Origin: Talinum fruticosum
Taxonomy: Eukaryota > Streptophyta > Magnoliopsida > Caryophyllales > Talinaceae
Direction: 5' to 3'
Assembly: GCA_021018815.1 (NCBI GenBank)
Contig: JAITYX010000003.1
Span: 7,252,501 to 7,316,500 of the forward strand
DNA length: 64,000 nt
Shown here: one piece after another, positions 11,543 through 21,520 of the stretch
Position numbering within the stretch: position 1 is the first letter of the stretch
Layout of the letters: every line of letters begins with the position of its first letter
Notes under the pieces: generated by a model
Databases searched by the model: none
Seen by the model: the letters and a program-made list of their open reading frames with translations, nothing else
Told to the model about the DNA's origin: nothing
Made by a program: the position numbers and the translations under genes

Positions 11543-12104
11543 CCCTCGAACACCACATCATTGGTTTTGACCAATGGAATCCTTTTAAAAACCTTTTTGA
11601 TTTTGAGTTTGTCCCTTTCGATTGTCACTTCGGTAGACTCTTAATTAGAAAAGTGCTTTTCATTTTGTTGGTTTTTTTTTCAAAACTAATTGACGACTCC
11701 CTTTTTAATCTTTTAATTTTTAATTTACATCTTGGTTTTTCTAAAGAGAAACTAATAAAAAATAAGGACGTGACAGATGGCCTAAAGCATCTAATCGAGA
11801 CTGCCTAGGCAGTCTAGGCTAGATGGTCGATGCTCGTCAACGACTTCGGTGGGCCGATCCCGGTCCCTAAGTTGTCAACTGCTCAGCTCCTAGTTCAGGA
11901 AATATTCATGTTTTGATCTTTTATGTTTAAAAATACATCCTGGGAATTCTAAAATCACTTTCGAAAGTAAAATTATTTCTTAAAATAACCAATCAACCCT
12001 TTTTAAATTTCTCGTTCAAAAGCCTTATCGTTTGCTTAATAAGCACACCCTCCCATGAAACCGACATTTGTGAGGAAATGTGGCCTTAGGTCATGGATCC
12101 TACA

Positions 12105-12355
12105 GGTATTAGACACACCAAGTTTAATAATCAAATAATTATAAAAATAAAAACAAACTTGTGTAATAGATCGGTTGATTTTAATTGTTGAACTGGATAT
12201 TATATGAGCCTAAATGATGAATTTTCTAAGAATTTTCTATCCCTTAAAAATAAAAACAATACGAATAGACATGAAGAGAAGTAGTTATTCTTTAAGAATA
12301 TTGTGGAAAATCATTTATAATTGGATAATACTATGGACTAAAAAACTAAGGTAAC
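12105..12355. other. Unassigned spacer
   Basis: This AT-rich stretch lies between the solo LTR and the next Tat LTR. It starts with the GGTA duplication and shows no coding or repeat signal. GTAAC (12351-12355) is the likely target duplication of the following element. Confidence 0.55.
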
Positions 12356-12844
12356 TGTATACACCTAAAAAGTGTTATCCTTTTCTATTTTATTTATTTT
12401 ATTTGTTTCAGTTACCCCTATGATGAAAATTTCACTTCATTTGTATTTTTGGGTCCAGATTAGGACTAAAGTAGAGTGGCAAAATCCATTTTAGCCCACA
12501 CAAATCCAACCAATGCCAAAAAATTGATCAAAGTGCATTTTCTTGGGCCGAACAAGCCTATAATCACATTTTTAGGTCGGTCCAACCATGTTTGGGCTCC
12601 CAAGCCTAACTTAGGACGAACGCCGGACTCCTAACTTGCGAAACATAGTGTTTTCACCTCTTCTTAGCGCCCAAACTTGGTGTGCTTCTCTAGACCACCA
12701 AACGTGGTCGTTTCGTCCACTGCTCACCCATGGGTCTCTTTGAACAATATCATTTTGACTGGTTTAGTTTTTCATATTTTCCTTAATCCATTTTTGGAAA
12801 TCTTGGCCTGGTTTATCCTCTTAACCAGCAGATGAGGGTTGAAT

Positions 12845-12880
12845 TTAGGGTTTTCCTAAACCCTAATTTTTCTATAAATA
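12845..12880 (+). promoter_or_regulatory. Telo-box inverted repeat plus TATA box, second Tat LTR
   Basis: TTAGGGTTT (12845-12853) and AAACCCTAA (12858-12866) face each other with a 4-base loop. CTATAAATA follows at 12872-12880. The layout equals that at 9627-9663 in the sister LTR. Confidence 0.7.
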
Positions 12881-13878
12881 GAGGGTCTCTTCCCCTCGTT
12901 TCATACACCAATTCATCTATATATACTGCCCCTGAGTTCTAAATTGTTTCCCTCACTCTTCTCTCCACTCTCCCTCACTCATAATCCAAAAATCTGTTTC
13001 TAAAATCTCACAAAAACCCTCTTTTCATTTCTTTTACTCAGTATTGCTCTCCCAAAATTCGGTTCGGATCCGAGCCTATCAGGTTGGTCAACCTAAGGGA
13101 GTTATTCCACTCATTCAGAGTTTGTTTTATGCTTTGTTTAAATTATACTGTTTATTGCTTTCATATCGTGGATTTTGAGTTGTAATTTCATTTAATGTCT
13201 ACCTCGCCCAAAGTAATTTTTATTTATTCCTTTACTTTATCGCTTTCCTTTATTTGGTTTCTTTATTGCTTTATTTATTGTTGTATATCATGTTTTGAGT
13301 GCTTTTGTTTTGCCTTTTGCATGTTGAATGGTTGTTTTCTTTAACGTGATTTTAACTCACTTATTTAATTAGTATAAGTCGTCTTTATGACAGGCGGAAT
13401 GAGGAGTGTCCCTCTTTATTTCGTACCTTCGTCGCCGAACACCAAATCATTTCTTTAAGGCTAATGATGTCCTTTTTAAAACCTTTCTTAATTTTGAGTT
13501 TTTATCCCTTTAATAATCTCAAAATTAGGAAAGTGATTTTTTTTTATTAGTTTCTCCCAAAACCGACTGGAAACTCTTTTTAATATATTTTAGTATTAAA
13601 ACTACATCTCAGATTTTTTACAAAATTTGAAATTGGAAATTTGATCGATGATCCAAGCCATCTGACTGGGATTGCCTTGGTAGTCCGAGCCGGATGGCTA
13701 GTGCCGGATAGTAATTCTAGTGCGCCGACCCTAGGCCCTAGACTATTGTATGGGCTCTATTCCCGACCCATGCTAGGGCTGACAGATGGGGCGGGTACGG
13801 GGTGGGTTTCCCTATATCCACATCCATACCCATTTTCAAAATGCGTGCCCATACTCATATCCACCACGTTTTAAAAAT

Positions 13879-13902
13879 CCATACCCATACCCATACCCAT
13901 AC
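13879..13902 (+). repeat. CCCATA short tandem repeat
   Basis: About four CCATAC/CCCATA units lie inside the hAT-like element. This is part of its subterminal GGGTATGGGTA-type sequence and does not code for protein. Confidence 0.75.
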
Positions 13903-14235
13903 GCAACGGATTTTGCGGGTATGCAGGTTATATTTAGGTATAAATAGACTTAAAAATGATATCCATATTGCACCCATATTTGTTATTTCTTACAATTCAA
14001 CTAAAAAAAATTAGACAAGCGAGGCTAGGTAGTGGTTAGGCGGACAATGGCTTTATAACACCTGAATGTCACAAATTGATATTTCTCAAAATTCGAAAAA
14101 GAAAAAAGACAATATGGTAGGTAAAGGCTAGCGGACTCTAGCTTGGTGGTTGCCGAGGATGGACAGAGAGATAGCAACGAGATGGACGAGAGAGGGAAAG
14201 TGACGAGATAGGAGAGAAGAGAGGGTGAGAAACTT

Positions 14236-14312
14236 AGTGTGAGAGAGAGAGAGAGAGCACGACGAAAGAGTAGAGAGTAGAGGGTGAGAGACTTAGAGAG
14301 AGAGAGAGTGAG
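14236..14312 (+). repeat. GA-rich microsatellite
   Basis: Runs of GA dinucleotides at about 14240-14258 and 14297-14311 lie in a purine-rich part of the hAT-like element. Confidence 0.75.
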
Positions 14313-14970
14313 TGATGATAAAGGAGAGATGAGAGGGTGACTAAGAGATTAAGGGAGGAGAGGGGAGGGAAGGTACACAGATCACCGAGCCCGGGGAGAA
14401 AAACTAGCATTTATGCCTCTTCAAACGAATTGGGCATGAAATTGGGCGATGTCCTGTTAATCCATAACACGTAGGTCCTTTTTTTTTTTTTTACATTTTC
14501 TCAAAATGCATTATGGGTGTTAAGTTGGGCGGGTACATGGCAGGTACGGGTTGGGTGTTTCGAGTATGGGTTGTGGGTTTTATATGGGGCAGGTGAAGCC
14601 TAAACTCGTACCCATACCCGCCTCATACCAATTTTATTCAAATTTTCGCCACCCATTCGAGTTGTAAATGAGGCAGGTTTGTGGATTTTAAATGGATACA
14701 AGTTTTATTTCTAGCCCTAGCCTATGCGGCTTTGGTCGCTTGGTCCAGCAGAGCTTTACAACGGTAATTTTCCTATTTTAATCTTTCTGTCTAACGAAGG
14801 CATCCCGAGAATTTTGAAAACTATTTCGAAAATAAAATGATTCTTAAAATCTCCAGTCAACCCCTTTCAATATCAAAAGCCTTATCATTCGCCATGATAA
14901 GCGGACCCTCATATGAAGCTAAAATTCATGGGAAAACGCGACCTCACTCTGCAGGCCATGGCTCTTACAA

Positions 14971-14988
14971 TGGCGACTCCCTCGGGGA
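14971..14988 (+). promoter_or_regulatory. Tat-type primer binding site
   Basis: TGGCGACTCCCTCGGGGA lies one base after the LTR end. Tat/Ogre elements typically carry TGGCGACTCCGCTGGGGA, a tRNA-Arg-type site, so two bases differ. This marks the LTR as a 5' LTR and the element as Tat lineage. Confidence 0.8.
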
Positions 14989-15540
14989 CACTTATTAAGA
15001 GGATGAGATTAGAAAGTTAGATTTGTGAATTTTTAAAATGTTTACAGCAGGAAACTTTGTATTTTTAGGCAGCTTTGAACATAGATGCTATGACCTTATA
15101 GGATTCAACCCTTAAGTACCTTTTAGAGAGGTAGAACCATTATCTTAGTGGGTCCACTCGACTTAACACTAAGGTGTGATTAGCTTCCCACTCATACCAA
15201 GCTCTATCAATTCTTGATTGAGAAACACTTAATATTCAAGTCCTGCTATGTATACTATAGGGGACGAAAATTTAGACTATGAGTCACCATGTTTATCCGA
15301 CCTAGAATTCCTTGTGAACATAGAACCTTTGTGGTTTAGCTCGGAACTTCATTTAGATACTTGAATGTGTGTGGTTATTTTTTTGTTATTTGATCCTTTT
15401 CCTTGAGCCTTTAGCAGCAACTTAGCCACGTTTAACCTACCTAATAATTCTTGCATTGGAGCAAATCAAAATATAATAAAACTTTGAGTCGGTCCTTTTG
15501 TGCATTTAAGCCAATTTTAAATTTTCCTTCCTTCCCTTTT
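14989..15540 (+). other. Tat C leader, no gene seen
   Basis: This non-coding stretch follows the primer binding site and fits the long 5' leader of Tat elements. I see no open frame with family similarity. It ends in TC-rich sequence where the minus-strand SIRE third ORF begins. Confidence 0.5.
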
Positions 15541-15559
15541 AGGCAAGTCCATAATTACA

Positions 15560-16833
15560 TGTTCGAGTAAAAAATTTTCTCTTCTTCTTCATCTTCAAGT
15601 CCTTAGCTTATTCTAATTCAGCGAGGTTTTCAAGGTTCCGGCTAAGGTTACTTCTCGGATGTGCCCACTTCCTCAGCAGATTCATCACATGAATCTTCTT
15701 CTTTTGCTATTGTGAAGGCTGCCTGTGGGTTCTAATTGGAACATTTCCTTAAGCTCCGTAGTTAGAGTTTTGGCCACACCAATCTCTTTTTGGAGAGTGT
15801 CTTGTATTTCAAGAAGAAGGGGAATGAAGCTTTTGAAGGAATCTAAGGTTTCGTGAATTCCTTGGCTAGATAAGAGAAGTGAGAAGCCAATTTTTCAAAA
15901 TTCTGATAAGAGGTACTGGGCTAAGAAGGACCAGGTGTTAGAAGAAGATGTTGAGGGGATGGCTGAGTGATCTCGAAGGAGTGTGTCCAGACCCCAAGTG
16001 ATTTTTCCTTGTATCCAAGATTCACTAAATCTTCTTTCTCGATTATAAGAGCAAGGGGAAAAAAATTTATGGGAGCTTGAGCTTATATCGAGTAAAGACT
16101 TTGGAGAGTAGGGCTCCAAAGGGAAAAGGGAGGTTTTCCATGTCCAAGGGACATAATTGATTTGTTGAATGATAAAAGGAAAGAAATCAACAATGAAGCC
16201 TTCCATGATGTCATAGATGACCTTCGAGAACAAATTTGTTGGGGTTCTCCTTAGAATAAAAGAAAGAGAACACTGTTCTCATAAAAAAAGAAGCAAAGAA
16301 GTCCGGGTTTAGACTTGAACCGAGTAATAGAAAAGTTCTTTTGAAATTTGGGTTTGACTCAAGAATATTTTGAATAGAAATCATCTACAACTAAGAAAAA
16401 TTTTGAGTATTGTAGTTAAGAAAGAGACAATTAATATTGAAAATTTTATGGAGAACGGAACGATTAATGACAATCTTTTGCTCTTGAACTTGAGAAATAA
16501 TAATCGAGTCGAGTAGAAGAAATATTTTGATAAAACGACTAGGTCAAGATAGACATAGTCATAGAAAGTAAGAAGATTGATAAATTTTGTGGAATTTAGG
16601 TTGTGAACCCACGAGATTTTTGTAGTAAGGAAGAACTTATTGTCCGGACAATAATGTGGAGTGCTTGAGGGATTTTTTTATTCTCCTAGTTTTAGGGAAG
16701 ATCCTTGTTTTTTATTTAAGGGCTTCCGTTTTGAGGCCTCGAGCTTGGAAATTTGTACGGTGAGACGAGAAGAGGTTCTAGGTTTTTTCTTAGTTGCCGA
16801 GGAAGCCTCAACCTCATGATTTCTATTTGTCAT
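15560..16833 (-). pseudogene. SIRE third ORF (plant-transposon-protein-like), diverged copy
   Basis: The start ATG is at 16831-16833 and the first ~50 codons are open (MTNRNHEVEASSATKKKPR), Lys-rich, before a stop. The later stretch at 15895-16233 has DIMEGFIVDFFPFIIQ. This matches DILEGYDVDLFPAIIE in the copy at 30894 and DILKGYEVDLFPSIVK in the copy at 36160, so the block is conserved in three copies. The C-terminal part is Ser/Lys-rich and coiled-coil-like. I place it near the 'putative plant transposon protein' group found in SIRE-like elements, from memory. It is often called env-like, but I see no convincing membrane segment. Confidence 0.65.
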
Positions 16834-16950
16834 GTTTTTTACTTAGAGAAGGAAAGGATGAAAAGTGTAGAAGTAAGAAAAAGAAATAGGTGTGAAAGAG
16901 TAAGACAAGTAAGACAAGTAAGATTTCGAACCCGAGTCCGAGTAAGAATA

Positions 16951-17055
16951 CGAGAGAGAGAGAGAGAGAGAGAAGAGACAAAGTAGATGTGTGAGAGAGT
17001 AGTTGAGAGTGAGAATGTAAAGGAGGAAATGAATGAGAATGAGGAGTATTTATAC
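16951..17055 (-). promoter_or_regulatory. Internal TATA promoter before the SIRE third ORF, with GA repeat leader
   Basis: On the minus strand GTATAAATAC (17046-17055) lies about 210 bp before the third-ORF ATG. Between them is a pyrimidine-rich leader with a CT run (16951-16973). The same layout recurs at 38050 and, weaker, at 30722. Confidence 0.6.
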
Positions 17056-17399
17056 GGAAAAATTCTCAAATGGCTAAAAATGCAAAGCAATGATGAGTCG
17101 GCACTCATAACAACTAATTTTTCATTTAGAAACACGTGGGATAAAGTATAACAATGTGCGAAAACATTATCCAAGATTCTCTACTAATTGAGATGACCTC
17201 GGATATTTGAATTTCCATTTAATTAAAAATGAATTTGAATCAATTAGTCATCCGAGTGCTAAATAAGACTCGGATAACCAATGATTGAGGCTCAATTTCA
17301 TGAAATATTAACCGAATTACCAGTCTATCACATATCTCATAATGTAAACATGCTCAACATAATAAATAAATAATAAATCAATAAAGTAACAAAATAATC

Positions 17400-18650
17400 A
17401 TGCATTCATCATACCAAGCTTATTTCTAATAAACAAAAATGATCTTCACCTAAAGGTTTAGTGAAAATATAAGCTAATTGAAGCTTAGTAGGGATAAATT
17501 CTAACACTTTGGTTATTAGATTTGATAGGGATGGCTGAGAATGTTAGTCCAAGATCTCTTAGGTGTTTCTTAATCAACAACAGCGATAGCTAGCTCTTGT
17601 AGCTATGCATTCAGCTTCAGCAGTTGAGAAAGCGACTAAATTCTCGCTTCTTAGAATGCTAAGAGATCAACGAATGTTAAAGGAAATGGCATGCCAAGAT
17701 ATCAAGGAATTTTTCTTAGAAATCTTACACAAAGGCATACATTTAACATGATATCCGGCCCACTAAAAGTTAGAATCAGTAGAGATCCAATCATACCTCT
17801 GTAGATTTTCCGATTTACTCGACTTAACCATCTCATCCGAGTCCTATTTTGTGTTGTTGACCATTGGTGTAGATGTTGGTTTCGCATCTTGAAATTTTTA
17901 TTTCTTTAATAACTCTTTCACATACTTTGTCCGATAAATAAATTCCATCCTTTTCTTCTTTGATTTGTAATCTAAGGAAGAAATTTAATTCATCTATCAT
18001 ACCCATTTGGAATTCTTGTCTCAACAACTCGGAAAATTCTCGAAAAGAGTTTTATTAGTAGCTCCAAATATGATATCTTCAACATAAATTTGGATTATAA
18101 TGTAATCTTTCCCCTTGGTTTTTGTGAATAAGGTTTTGTTAATAAAAGCTGTTTTAAAACCATTTTCAACCAAGAAACTACTTAACTTTTCATACGAAGC
18201 ACTAGGAGCTTTTTTCAAACCATAAAGAGCTTTTCGCAATTTGAAAACATGGTTTGAAAACCGAGGATTTTTAAATTCGGGGTTTTACTTAATGTAAACT
18301 TCCTCTTGAATAAAACCATTTAGGAAAGCACATCCATTTGATAAAGTTTAATGTTAATGCTAGATGCAAATTCAAGTAGGATTCTTATGGCTTTAACTCT
18401 AGCAACCGGTGTAAAGGTTCCTTATAATCAATACCTTTTCTTAATTGTACACTTCAGACAATTAGTGTGGCCTTATTTTTAACTACTAAATCCTCGATTC
18501 TCTAGTCTGTTTGTGAAAACCCATTTGGTTCCTATAACTACGTAATCGGTTGGTGGGTTAGTCAAGGTCCAAACTTGGTTTATCTCAAAATGAGAAAGTT
18601 CCGCTTCATGGCCTCTACCTACTCGAGTTCAATTAAACATCTACCACATT
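17400..18650 (-). pseudogene. Copia reverse transcriptase and RNase H (SIRE fragment)
   Basis: The RT thumb/palm stretch at 18021-18239 reads ALYGLKKAPSASYEKL and then IYVEDIIFG, so the catalytic YVDD box has become YVED. The connection region at 17833-18027 follows (GMIDELNFFLRLQI). The RNase H end at about 17400-17520 matches the end FIPTKLKLADIFTKPL of the copy at 38466. It contains several stops. It belongs to the SIRE group by position next to the third ORF. Confidence 0.8.
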
Positions 18651-18781
18651 CTTTGGTTCAATCATGGAAATGAATATAGTAAATGCACAAAAATTACACG
18701 AGTGCGAACGAGTTTGCACACTAGAGTTAATATATGAAATAATGTTTCTCGGGGAAACTAGAATTATACCGGAATACTCTT

Positions 18782-20733
18782 TGTAGGAACCACGGTCCTC
18801 GGTCCCCAACGGGGCGGCAGGCCCGAGCTTCCCCACGAATTGGCGGAGTTAAATTTTTTAATTTATTTTTGAAGATGAAAACGATTTTAGGGTTTTAAAC
18901 AATTTTAGAAAGTGGGATGAATCTCTTATTTAGATTTCCGAATTTCATTAAACCAAGTTAAAATGAATTAAATGAGATTGAGTGGCGATTTTATTAATTA
19001 ATTTATTTTAGAAATTATTTTCAGAAATCTTGGGATATTATTTCTTAACCGAAAAATAAAGAGAAGTAGGGTTTTTGTTTTCGTCGTGAGGCTTTAAGGC
19101 CAAGCCGGTGTGAAAAACACCGGTTTGGACCTGAACCTCACCTGCAAACCAGAGGCCACGACCGAGGTAGTCAGCCTCGGGCTCGACCTAGCTGGTAGAT
19201 CGAGAATTCCCCCTTTTTTACCTTCGATCGAAATAGCCGAGAAGCAAAATAAGATAATTAAATAAAAAATGGGGGTCGCCAGTGAACTTTAAGGAATGAA
19301 AAACTAACAAAACAAAACAAATAAATGCTCTTCCAACCTTAGTATGTGAAAACTAAGTTGAAAGAGGATAAAAAGTGACTCCATCAATCTAGAACATAGA
19401 ATCTGGTTCCGGGCGAGGGTACGAAACGTAGGGATAAGCCCTTTCGTTCCGCCCGTAAAATGACGACCACAACTAGTTCGATAGTGAATCTAAATAACAT
19501 ATTAAACACAAGAAAACAACATGCGATACAAAGTTAAAAGCAACCAAAACATAATAATGAAAACGGTAAAGGTAGAAACGAAAAGCGATAAAAGAAAGTA
19601 ATAACAAAAAGAAAAGAAATGCGGAAAGAAAAGAAAGAGAGAAATTAAAAGATTACTTCGAGCAATGAGGAATTAAAAGCGATACAATTCTTTCTCCATA
19701 ATACGAAAAATAGTAAAAACATGAAATAAATACATAACCGTTGTGAAGCCTTAATTGGTGCCCTAAGGATGTCCCACCCGCTGATCTGGATCTCGGATCC
19801 GGAACAGTTTATGTGAAGGTGGTAAGTCGAGAAAGCCTTTTTTGTGACTTTTGTGGATTTGAATGGGAAGATGTGTGCGGTTAACGGAAGATTAGGTATA
19901 AGGAAAGGATTAGGAGTAAGTCGAAAGGGGACCAAGAGATCATAATACAAAAGGAAGCATTTAGTAGCTCTTAGTCGGGTTTCAGCAGCGTGACCCTAAT
20001 GAATAAGCCGTTGTGAAAGTGAGAGCCTATACTCTCTATTTATAGGGAGAGGCTAGGTCAGAAAATGACCTAGGGTTTCAATTCAACCAGCTATCCAAAT
20101 TGAATCGAAATTACTTGTAAAATCGGGCCGGAAAATCGGAAGATTGACTTGGATAGAACCGGATCCCGTGGTAGGGGCCACCGGCCTTATAGCGTCGTTT
20201 TAGGGAGTTAGCCCTTTCCGTGCTACAACAGGATTCTCGGGCAAAACGTGGCTTTTCAAGGTGAAATGAACCAGGTAGGGAGTGTTAGCCACGACGTCGT
20301 TTTAAGGGAGGATGCTCCATGTCTCGGGTGGACTGTCTCGGAGCTAAACACAACATTTTGATTCTTGTGATCATGAAATGTAGCAAGTAAACATCGTTTT
20401 GATGTCTTTAGCTTCGTGTTTTGTTGGACAAAAGTGAAACGCTCGTGCTCCGAGCCTAGAATCTCTTGTACGCAGACACTGGACTTCCATTGATTCTGGA
20501 GCATTGACCCGGGCTTGGACAATCCAAAAGAAAAGGGATTTTTGACCAACCCAAGGCAAAAGGCTATTTATTTGGTGCTAAGGGTTCTTTGTGGTTTACT
20601 AGCTTCCGTCACACCAATCAAATACTTTCCATGATCTAAATCCTTAAACAGGGCTCGGGATTTCATCGTCGGGCCAACAATATAAAATACAAAAATAAAA
20701 AGAGATAAGGGATGACACGTTTTAGGTGTCTAA
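18782..20733 (-). repeat. 3' LTR of Tat A
   Basis: The 1.95-kb LTR begins TGTAGGAACC on the plus strand and ends near GGTGTCTA, next to a polypurine tract, so it is a 3' LTR on the minus strand. It shares blocks with the LTR at 10134-11542 (ACGAAACGTAGGGATAAGCC and GTGGTTTACTAGCTTCCG). The promoter lies at 20036-20073. The left flank CTCTT (18777-18781) has no partner in the window. Confidence 0.75.
20036..20073 (-). promoter_or_regulatory. TATA box with inverted repeat in the Tat A LTR
   Basis: CTATAAATAG on the minus strand (20036-20045) is preceded by CTAGGTCA (20053-20060) and TGACCTAG (20066-20073), a perfect 8-bp inverted repeat with loop GAAAA. It occupies the place of the telo-box inverted repeat in the two sister LTRs. 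Confidence 0.65.
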
Positions 20734-20734
20734 A

Positions 20735-20750
20735 GTTAGCCCCCACTTTG
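20735..20750 (-). promoter_or_regulatory. Polypurine tract of Tat A
   Basis: On the minus strand it reads AAAGTGGGGGCTAAC just before the LTR. GTGGGGGC is typical of Tat elements and primes plus-strand DNA synthesis. Confidence 0.72.
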
Positions 20751-21385
20751 ACCGAGTCTAAAAGACGAAGGGTTAAAGTAGATACTAAAGGATACTTATC
20801 TCGCTTTCGTGCATTGTTTCGAATGTTGATTGTTATGTTGTGTTTGGAATTGGTTACTTGTTGAACCTAAACTATGAGATAGGGCCTAGACTTGACCGTG
20901 ATGCATGCATTACGAAGTCCGCTAATAGGATCCTAAGCTTGCTTGATTAGAGCCTAAAGCTTGGTGAATTTTTATGTTGAAACTTCGATCGTCTTTTTAT
21001 ATGAAGCTTGACATGATATTCTACTGTACTAACATGCTTATTAGTGGATAATGATATTAACGAAAGTTCGGTGTTTTACTTGAATAATTCAATCGAAAGC
21101 AGATTGAAAATTTAATTTGAAAAAGTTGATATGGCAAGTCCCAAAGCCTCCACTTGCATGCATATGGTGCCAAACATCCACTTGACATGCCTAATGGTAC
21201 TACATAGCCTAGCCACTAGCTAGGGTTGCAAGGTTGCCGTTGATGGAATACAACCGTGCCTTATGGCTGAGTGCTTGGCCAGCCTTTGGCGAGCTTGGCC
21301 CTGGCGTGCTCGGCCAGATTCCCTTGGTCTCTTTTTGCTTTTTGACTCTTGTCTTATATGCTTGGCTTGTCTTGGACGAATGGGC
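20751..21385. other. Spacer between Tat A polypurine tract and the antisense PMD gene
   Basis: No gene or repeat recognised. It would serve as the upstream region of the plus-strand PMD gene and as 3' untranslated sequence of the element. Confidence 0.5.
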
Positions 21386-21395
21386 CTATAAAAGG
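21386..21395 (+). promoter_or_regulatory. TATA box of the PMD-like gene
   Basis: CTATAAAAGG lies 126-135 bp before the ATG at 21521. It is followed by a pyrimidine-rich leader, as in plant RNA polymerase II promoters. Confidence 0.6.
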
Positions 21396-21520
21396 GAGCT
21401 TAGTGTGTTCGTTTTGCACACCTCTCTTACTCTTCTCTTGCTTACTTTAGCTTTGCTCTTGTTGTGTTCTTGCTTTGTTATTTGAGAAAACTAGTTGGTT
21501 TTCAAGACATTTTTCCAAAC

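Larger units (their letters stand above)
9152..12104 (+). repeat. Solo Tat-type LTR with a second LTR nested inside
   Basis: This LTR starts TGGTAGGTACC and ends GGATCCTACA. It is flanked by GGTA at 9148-9151 and 12105-12108. No primer site or polypurine tract adjoins it, so it is a solo LTR left by LTR-LTR recombination. Its sequence runs 9152-10133 and resumes at 11543; the gap is another LTR of the same family in reverse. Without the insert it is about 1.54 kb. It matches the LTR at 12356-14969 along its length, including the promoter and the closing part. Confidence 0.8.
13774..14719. mobile_element. Non-autonomous hAT-like DNA transposon
   Basis: The 946-bp insert has short terminal inverted repeats (TAGGGCT at 13774, AGCCCTA ending 14719). 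Its subterminal regions are rich in GGGCGGGTA and its complement. The 8-bp flanks ACCCATGC (13766-13773) and GCCTATGC (14720-14727) match at 6 of 8 places, as for an aged 8-bp hAT duplication. It has no transposase. Removing it brings the host LTR back in register with its sister copy, which shows it is an insertion. The internal part has GA- and CCCATA-repeats. Confidence 0.72.
12356..14969 (+). repeat. 5' LTR of Tat element C, split by a hAT-like element
   Basis: The LTR starts TGTATACACC and ends GCTCTTACA just before the primer site, so it is a true 5' LTR. Its own length without the 946-bp insert at 13774-14719 is about 1.67 kb. It matches the solo LTR at 9152-12104 over the promoter, the middle (ACCAAATCATT and on) and the closing CCTTATC...AAGC part. 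Confidence 0.78.
12356..15540 (+). mobile_element. Tat-type Ty3/gypsy element C, 5' LTR and leader only
   Basis: A 5' LTR (12356-14969), a Tat-type primer binding site (14971-14988) and about 550 bp of untranslated leader are followed directly by unrelated minus-strand SIRE sequence from about 15541. No gag, pol or 3' LTR of this copy is visible. It is a truncated element, with the break near 15540 placed only roughly. Confidence 0.65.
15541..18781 (-). mobile_element. SIRE-type fragment (RT, RNase H, third ORF)
   Basis: On the minus strand this reads RT, RNase H, an internal promoter region, then the third ORF. It is more diverged from the other copies than they are from one another. The RT side is cut at 18782 by the 3' LTR of Tat A; the third-ORF side ends at Tat C near 15540. 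No LTR of this copy is present. The missing integrase-gag half should continue beyond the far end of Tat A, which is not in the window. Confidence 0.78.

Noticed and set aside
10129..11547. Clean 5-bp target duplication around the nested Tat LTR
   Set aside because: Flanks GCCCC and CCCTC do not match well enough; the insertion is inferred from alignment with the sister LTR instead.
13802..14014. His/Thr repeat frame
   Set aside because: Translation of the CCCATA repeat in the hAT-like element.
16753..17174. Open frames on both strands rich in Arg/Glu or Ser/Leu
   Set aside because: They arise from the GA/CT leader of the third ORF; the true ORF starts at 16833 on the minus strand.
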